A DNA stretch of 64,000 nucleotides from Caballeronia sp. dw_276 (GTDB taxonomy: Bacteria; Pseudomonadota; Gammaproteobacteria; Burkholderiales; Burkholderiaceae). This document shows positions 59,518-64,000 of the stretch, one piece after another. The first letter of the stretch is position 1. Each line of letters opens with the position of its first letter. The notes under the pieces were generated by a model that saw nothing but the letters and a program-made list of their open reading frames with translations, was not told the DNA's origin and did no database searches. A program made the position numbers and the translations under genes. The stretch covers positions 124,001 through 188,000 of the forward strand of contig NZ_JAAVUV010000002.1 in NCBI RefSeq assembly GCF_018449635.1. Direction: 5' to 3'.

Positions 59518-60366
59518 TCACGCGACCAGACCAAGTAGCTCGAGCACTTCGCGGCGCAGCTCGACCAGCTTGGGATCGTCGCGATGCCGCGGGTATGGCG
59601 CGTCGTTTCGCACTTCCGCAGTGATGCGCGCTGGGCGTTCGCTGAAAACAATGACGCGGTTTGCAAGGAACAACGCTTCTTCAACGTCGTGCGTCACGAG
59701 CAGGACCGAGAAGCGCGCGTCGCGCCACAGCTTCACGAGTTCGCTTTGCATGCGCAGACGTGTAAGCGAATCGAGCTTGCCGAATGGTTCATCGAGTACG
59801 AGCAATTCGGGATCGTTCACGAGCGCGCGCGCCAATGCAACGCGTTGCGCCATGCCGCCGGAAAGTTGATGCGGATAAGCCGCGGCGAATTCGGTCAGAC
59901 CGACGAGTTGCAATGCGGCATCGATACGCTGTTCGGGCGAACGAATTCCTTCGGCTACCGGACGCGCCGCCTTGCGTTTGCTCCATGGAAATTTCAAGCC
60001 GTCACGCTGCGCTTCCGGTCCCAGTCCCACGTTCGCGCGCACCGTGCGCCACGGGTACAAGGTCGGGTCCTGGAACACGACGACACGCGATGGATCCGGA
60101 CCGCCGATGGTCACGCCATTTGATGAAACGGTTCCCTGCGCCGGCGAATCGAGCCCGGCCACGAGCCGGAGCAACGTCGATTTGCCGCAACCGCTCGGCC
60201 CAAGCAAGGCGACGAACTCGCCAGGCTCTACAGAAAAACTGACGTCATCGAGCACGGGCAGCGCCGCTCCGTGCAATGAGAACCGGTGGCTGACCTCGCT
60301 GACATCGATACGCGCTCCGGGCGAGGACTGCGTGGGCGAAGGCTGGCTGAGTTGCGTGCTTACCAT
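59518..60366 (-). CDS. ABC importer ATPase (nitrate/sulfonate/taurine type)
   Basis: A 282-residue ABC ATPase. Walker A is LLGPSGCGKSTLLR, the signature LSGGMAQRVALARAL, Walker B LLVLDEPFGKLD and the switch His VTHDVEEALFLA. The family is SsuB/TauB/NrtC-like, which couple ATP to import. Start ATG 60366 overlaps the permease stop by 7 bp, so it is translationally coupled. It forms an importer with the permease and binding-protein genes on either side. Confidence 0.95.
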   Translation of the reverse strand: MVSTQLSQPSPTQSSPGARIDVSEVSHRFSLHGAALPVLDDVSFSVEPGEFVALLGPSGCGKSTLLRLVAGLDSPAQGTVSSNGVTIGGPDPSRVVVFQDPTLYPWRTVRANVGLGPEAQRDGLKFPWSKRKAARPVAEGIRSPEQRIDAALQLVGLTEFAAAYPHQLSGGMAQRVALARALVNDPELLVLDEPFGKLDSLTRLRMQSELVKLWRDARFSVLLVTHDVEEALFLANRVIVFSERPARITAEVRNDAPYPRHRDDPKLVELRREVLELLGLVA

Positions 60367-61448
60367 TTCAACAATCCCTTTTGCCAGGCTAACAAACGAT
60401 CACGAAAGCGGAACAGCAAGGTGATGAGACCCGAGCACATCAGCGCCATGACAAGCAACGCGGCGTACATGTTCGCGTACGCGGCCCAGCCTTGCGCCCA
60501 TTGCAGATACCAGCCGAGTCCCGCTTTTACGCCCATCATCTCAGCGACGATAAGCACGGAGAACGATGCACCAAGTCCCATGAAAAGTCCGACGAACACC
60601 GACGGCAGCGCGGCCGGAATAGCCACCTTGAGAATCAGAAAACCGGGCCTTGCACCCAGCGTGCGGGCCACGTCGTAGAACGTGCTGTTCACGCCGGCGA
60701 CGCCCGACCACGTCAGCACCGCGACGGGAAAGCCCGTGGCAAGCGCGATAAGAAAAACGCTTGCGCTAAAGCTCGACGGAAAGAAAAAGAACGCAAGCGG
60801 CAACCACGCGGTGGCGGGCAACGGACCGATCAATCTCAACACGGGATGCAGCCAATAGCCGACCGCCTTCGACCAGCCAATACCCACGCCCGTAACGAAT
60901 CCCGCTACCGCGCCAATCACATAACCGTACGCGAGCAAGCCGAACGAATGCACGACGCTTGAGCCGAGGCGCGGGAAGTCATCGAAGAAGACTGCGATCA
61001 AAGCTTGTGGCGGCGCGAAGAACGGCCGCGGGAGCAATTCGAGTTTAGCGGTCAGCACGTCCCAGACGGTAAAGGCAATTGCGAGCGCGATAAGCCACGG
61101 CATGACCGCAAGCCAGCGTTCGGCACGGCTTCGCGGCGCCTCGGCTTGGCGCGCCGAGAGGCTTGCGTAGGCGCTCACGCCGATCAACCCAGCAACGATG
61201 GCAAGCGCCAGTTTGAGAATCAACAAGTGACGCGTATAGGGCCAGTCATCCGCATCGGGCCACCATTGCGTGAGCGCCGCGCTCGCGACCCATGCCAGTG
61301 CAGCGAGCCACGCAGGCAAGACTTCTCGCGCCGCGCGGCGGTCCGTGCCAGAAGCAGCACGCACTGTCTTTATGCGAACCGCCGCGGACGGCTTGAACGC
61401 GATGCCGGAACGATCCGAAGCCGGTTCGTAATTTGGAGTACCGGACAT
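60360..61448 (-). CDS. ABC importer permease (nitrate/sulfonate/taurine type)
   Basis: A 362-residue permease with an N-terminal extension and about seven membrane helices. The EAA-type loop is DVARTLGARPGFLILKVAIPAALPSVFVG, and PLPATAWLPLAFFFF is a typical segment of the SsuC/TauC family. The start at ATG 61448 (MSGTPNYEPASD) is the most likely; the next alternative is three residues upstream. It is the first gene of the operon and is divergent from a porin gene with a perfect palindrome between them. Confidence 0.93.
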   Translation of the reverse strand: MSGTPNYEPASDRSGIAFKPSAAVRIKTVRAASGTDRRAAREVLPAWLAALAWVASAALTQWWPDADDWPYTRHLLILKLALAIVAGLIGVSAYASLSARQAEAPRSRAERWLAVMPWLIALAIAFTVWDVLTAKLELLPRPFFAPPQALIAVFFDDFPRLGSSVVHSFGLLAYGYVIGAVAGFVTGVGIGWSKAVGYWLHPVLRLIGPLPATAWLPLAFFFFPSSFSASVFLIALATGFPVAVLTWSGVAGVNSTFYDVARTLGARPGFLILKVAIPAALPSVFVGLFMGLGASFSVLIVAEMMGVKAGLGWYLQWAQGWAAYANMYAALLVMALMCSGLITLLFRFRDRLLAWQKGLLKW

Positions 61449-61562
61449 GATCTGCAAGACCCTCGTGTCGTTGGAAATAGCGCGAAAAACAAAAGACTAA
61501 CGACGCATCGACCGCTTAACAATTATTCGTTTGCCATATGTTTATCAGGCGGCGCACTTTAT

Positions 61563-61588
61563 GGATTGCATGAATACGCATGCAATCC
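61563..61588. promoter_or_regulatory. 10-bp perfect inverted repeat between ABC permease and porin genes
   Basis: GGATTGCATG/CATGCAATCC (61563-61572 and 61579-61588) with a six-base centre, in the 291-bp divergent region. It may bind a regulator of the importer or porin, or be a hairpin in the leader RNA. A second smaller repeat GGACCC/GGGTCC is at 61680-61699. Confidence 0.48.
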
Positions 61589-61739
61589 GCTTTCATTTTT
61601 AAATCACCTTGGTCCAGCTTTACAAATCTCAATCGTCTGTATTACGAAGCTAAATTTCATCGTTCTGTCCGTTGACGAAGGACCCTAAGATCGGGGTCCC
61701 AAAATTGATCAACACAACCACTTGGACAAGAGGACACCG

Positions 61740-62930
61740 ATGAAACGAGTCGTACTGGCCGGCGCAACCGGCATCATGGTTATCGCCCCTGCATTAGCGC
61801 AGGCGCAAAGCTCGGTCACGCTGTACGGGATAGTCGATGCAGGGATCACCTACACGAACAATCAGAAAGGCGCGAAGAACTTCCAGCAGACAAGCGGCAA
61901 GCTGAGCGGCAGCCGTTGGGGCCTCAAGGGCGCCGAAGATCTGGGTGGCGGACTCAGCGCGGTGTTCACGTTGGAAAACGGCTTCCGTCCCAACGACGGT
62001 ACGCTCGGCCAGGGCGGTCGTGAGTTCGGGCGGCAGGCGTTCGTGGGGATCGCCAAGACCGGCATTGGTACGGTGACGCTTGGTCGTCAATATGAGCCGC
62101 TGGCAGACCTCGTCGCGCAATACGCGGGTTCGGGATTCTGGTCACCGGCCACGCACGTGGGCGACAACGACAACCTGAACCAGACCTTCCGTATCAACAA
62201 CGCGATCAAATTTCGCAGCGACACCATTTCCGGCTTCACGCTCGACACGCTGTATGCGTTCAGCAACCAGGCGAACAGCGGCACGGGCCAGGGTTTCAGC
62301 AACAACCGCGCGTGGGGTGTATCGGCGAACTATGCGGCGGGTCCGTTATCGGCAGGCGGCGGTTACGTAGTGCTCAATCATCCCGATACGACCACCAACA
62401 CAGCGGGCGCCGTAGGCGGTGCATCCACCACGACCGGCGATGACTACAGCGGTGCCCTCTTCTATGGCCTCAACGGTGGCGTGCTGCGTCAGCAGATCGC
62501 GGTAGCGGGCGCAAGCTACGTGCTCGGCAAGGCCACGGCCGGCTTCGCGTTCAGCCATACGCAGCTCGACTACAACGACGGCTCGTCGCGCAAGTTCAAT
62601 AACTACGACGCGAACTTGCGTTACCTGGTGACCAGCGCAGTTACGGTTCTGGGCGTGTACACGTTCACCGATGGCCGCGCAAACAACCTGCCGGGAACAG
62701 GCGGCGCCTCGCTCAAGCCGCGTTGGCATCAGTTCACGCTGGGACTCGATTACGCGCTTTCGAAACGTACGGAGTTGTATCTGTCGGGCGTGTATCAGCT
62801 TGCTTCCGGCGATGCCTCGACGCGAGTGGGCAGCGGCTACAGCAAGATTGCTGCGATTGCGGACGCGGGCACGGCTTCATCCACAAACCGCCAGGTTGCT
62901 GTGTTCAGCGGTATTCGCGCGAAGTTCTAA
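61740..62930 (+). CDS. Gram-negative porin, full length
   Basis: A 396-residue outer-membrane porin. The start is ATG 61740 (MKRVVLAGATGIMVIAPALAQAQSSVTLYGIVDAGI) with a signal peptide to about residue 20 and AGAGGA upstream. The mature N-terminus SSVTLYGIVDAGITYTNNQ and the loop RWGLKGAEDLGGGLSAVFTLENGF are typical of Burkholderia general porins, and VFSGIRAKF ends with the required aromatic Phe. It is divergent from the ABC importer genes and might provide outer-membrane entry for the same solute. Confidence 0.96.
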   Translation: MKRVVLAGATGIMVIAPALAQAQSSVTLYGIVDAGITYTNNQKGAKNFQQTSGKLSGSRWGLKGAEDLGGGLSAVFTLENGFRPNDGTLGQGGREFGRQAFVGIAKTGIGTVTLGRQYEPLADLVAQYAGSGFWSPATHVGDNDNLNQTFRINNAIKFRSDTISGFTLDTLYAFSNQANSGTGQGFSNNRAWGVSANYAAGPLSAGGGYVVLNHPDTTTNTAGAVGGASTTTGDDYSGALFYGLNGGVLRQQIAVAGASYVLGKATAGFAFSHTQLDYNDGSSRKFNNYDANLRYLVTSAVTVLGVYTFTDGRANNLPGTGGASLKPRWHQFTLGLDYALSKRTELYLSGVYQLASGDASTRVGSGYSKIAAIADAGTASSTNRQVAVFSGIRAKF

Positions 62931-62940
62931 ACGTGCTCCA

Positions 62941-62966
62941 GTGCCCGGTCCCGCATGACCGGGCAC
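62941..62966. terminator. Hairpin between porin and binding-protein genes
   Basis: A 10-bp perfect stem GTGCCCGGTC/GACCGGGCAC with a six-base loop, 10 bases after the porin stop and 16 bases before the end of the convergent binding-protein gene. There is no long U-tract, so it may be a weak or bidirectional terminator. Confidence 0.65.
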
Positions 62967-62982
62967 CTTCAAATTCACTTCG

Positions 62983-63804
62983 TTACTTCGACGAATACTG
63001 CTGATGCCACTTCAGCAATTGCTGCGAAGGCGGCATGTGCCATTTGTTGCCTTCATCGATCAGAAAGCCCGTTTTATGCCAGTCCTTCACGCTGTTATCG
63101 AGCGCTGTCTGCGTGTCGGTTTCGCCCTTGCGCACCCAGATCACCGACGGGGACGGGATCAACTGATCGGGCATGGGCGACTCATAGTCCTTCCATTCTC
63201 CTGACGTGTTCGCGAGCCGCGCCCGGATACCCGGCGTCACGTGAACCGATGCCACGCACGTGCCACCGCGCAACGCCAGCAGCGCTTCCGGCATGCCCTT
63301 GAAACCCTTGACCTGTGCACCGTATTGCTCGATCAGCGGCCGCGTGTAATTACTGCCCTGCGATACACAGACGGGTTTGCCCCGCAGGTCGCTCCAGTTG
63401 TGAATGCCCGAGTCCTTGCGAACCATCGCCGAGCCACCGATCTCCTCGAACGGCGTTGGCACGTAGCTCAGGATTTCGTCGCGCTCCTTCGTGTACTGCA
63501 TGCTTGCAATAAGCGCATCGACCTTGCCTTGCTGCAGGAATTGCACACGATTTGGCGGCGTGACTTCCACCGCCTCGAACTTCACGCCAAGACGGCGTGC
63601 GAGATCCTCCGCGAGTTCGACGTTGTAGCCAACGGGCTTGCGCGTTTGCGGATCGAGTGAACCATACGTGCCGTCGAGCACCACGCCCACCACCAGCGTG
63701 CCACGCGACTTGATGCGGTCCAGCGTGGCATCGGCATGGGCGGATATCGAGAATGCGAGCGCGCTCAGCGCAATTCCAAAAGTGGCAGAGAAGCGGATTT
63801 TCAT
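62983..63804 (-). CDS. Amino-acid ABC transporter binding protein (family 3)
   Basis: A 273-residue periplasmic binding protein. The start at ATG 63804 gives the signal peptide MKIRFSATFGIALSALAFSISAHA. The mature protein has TLDRIKSRGTLVVGVVLDGTYG, GYNVELAEDLARRLGVKFEAVEV and GKVDALIASMQYTKERDEIL, the classic order for polar amino-acid binding proteins. Its start overlaps the stop of a truncated upstream gene (ATGA), so it is in an operon extending beyond the window. The ligand is probably an amino acid or related acid. Confidence 0.92.
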   Translation of the reverse strand: MKIRFSATFGIALSALAFSISAHADATLDRIKSRGTLVVGVVLDGTYGSLDPQTRKPVGYNVELAEDLARRLGVKFEAVEVTPPNRVQFLQQGKVDALIASMQYTKERDEILSYVPTPFEEIGGSAMVRKDSGIHNWSDLRGKPVCVSQGSNYTRPLIEQYGAQVKGFKGMPEALLALRGGTCVASVHVTPGIRARLANTSGEWKDYESPMPDQLIPSPSVIWVRKGETDTQTALDNSVKDWHKTGFLIDEGNKWHMPPSQQLLKWHQQYSSK

Positions 63805-64000
63805 TGGAGAACCGGTGCGTCGATATGGAAGGCGCCGAGTTCGTCCGGCGCGCATTGCGCGATCAAACCGGTTTCCCATTCGAGATATTGGCGCGCGGCA
63901 TCAAGGTTGCCGTCATGGCGATCATGAACAAAGAACAGGTAGTCGATACGCTCGGCATCGGCGGGCAGATCCGGCGTGGAGGCGACGGCGAGGTCCGCGT
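63801..64000 (-). CDS. Unknown gene, C-terminal end only (cut by window edge)
   Basis: About 66 C-terminal residues are visible, ending LGAFHIDAPVLQ. It includes TPDLPADAERIDYLFFVHDR then HDGNLDAARQYLEWETGLIAQ. The stop overlaps the start of the binding-protein gene by 4 bp, so they are translationally coupled. No family could be assigned from this part. Confidence 0.6.
   Translation of the reverse strand, partial: ADLAVASTPDLPADAERIDYLFFVHDRHDGNLDAARQYLEWETGLIAQCAPDELGAFHIDAPVLQ

Noticed and set aside
1..64000. CRISPR arrays, insertion sequences, prophage genes, tRNA and rRNA genes
   Set aside because: No direct-repeat arrays with spacers, transposase-like genes, integrases or cloverleaf/rRNA sequences were recognised on reading either strand. 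A dedicated tRNA and IS search was not possible.

Overview
This 64 kb window is high-GC (about 60%), densely coded bacterial DNA. It looks like a chromosome or chromid segment of a Burkholderiaceae member of the Paraburkholderia/Caballeronia type. This is inferred from the Burkholderia-type trimeric porins, a PenR/PenA-like regulator and beta-lactamase pair, a DUF4148 protein, many LysR regulators, MocR regulators and numerous solute transporters. No rRNA, tRNA, CRISPR array, insertion sequence, phage gene or replication origin was recognised. The content is accessory-type catabolism, transport and regulation.

Layout. 1-6.5 kb: 3' end of a porin gene, a universal stress protein, a secreted alpha/beta hydrolase, an unusual HD-GYP-like/LuxR-type regulator, then a divergent LysR (PenR/AmpR-like) and Tat-type class A beta-lactamase pair, and an LprI-like protein. 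6.8-11.6 kb: a GGDEF-EAL protein, a DeoR regulator coupled to an MFS permease, and a LysR regulator. 11.9-17.8 kb: a five-gene ribose/nucleoside operon (substrate-binding protein, ATPase, permease, ribokinase, lipoprotein nucleoside hydrolase). 17.9-22.4 kb: an acyltransferase, a VOC protein, a LysR regulator, a cytochrome P450 and a His/Gly-rich secreted protein. 22.6-27.4 kb: a D-tartrate-dehydratase-like enolase-superfamily enzyme with a fumarase/PcaB-superfamily lyase, a DctA carrier and a divergent GntR regulator with a strong dyad between them. 27.4-28.5 kb: a Phd-like antitoxin and zeta-like toxin pair. 28.7-34.3 kb: a ClC channel, glpK-glpF, small proteins, and an MgtC protein with a long structured leader. 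34.6-41.8 kb: a MocR regulator, a frameshifted LysR pseudogene, a DUF4865 protein, small proteins, LysR, MEKHLA, a TlpA-type protein and a degenerate glycerophosphodiesterase-like protein.

47.7-41.8 kb (minus strand): a tightly coupled operon of TRAP DctP, fused DctQM, LacI regulator, 2-hydroxyacid dehydrogenase and LigI-like lactonase, with a LacI-type operator just upstream. It probably imports and degrades an uncharacterised organic or sugar acid. 47.9-56.2 kb: NmrA-like, AraC, two MFS carriers, TetR, AhpD-like, a second MocR, azoreductase and GNAT genes. 56.3-64 kb: a TAXI-type binding protein, a VOC gene remnant, GNAT, a sulfonate/nitrate-type ABC importer divergent from a second porin, and an amino-acid-type binding protein with the end of another gene at the edge.

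The most noteworthy items are the tartrate-type cluster with an unassigned lyase, the TRAP/LacI/dehydrogenase/lactonase operon, the Phd-zeta pair, the structured mgtC leader, the HD-GYP-like/LuxR regulator and the GDPD-like protein lacking its metal ligands. All functions are predicted from sequence alone, and no database search was run.
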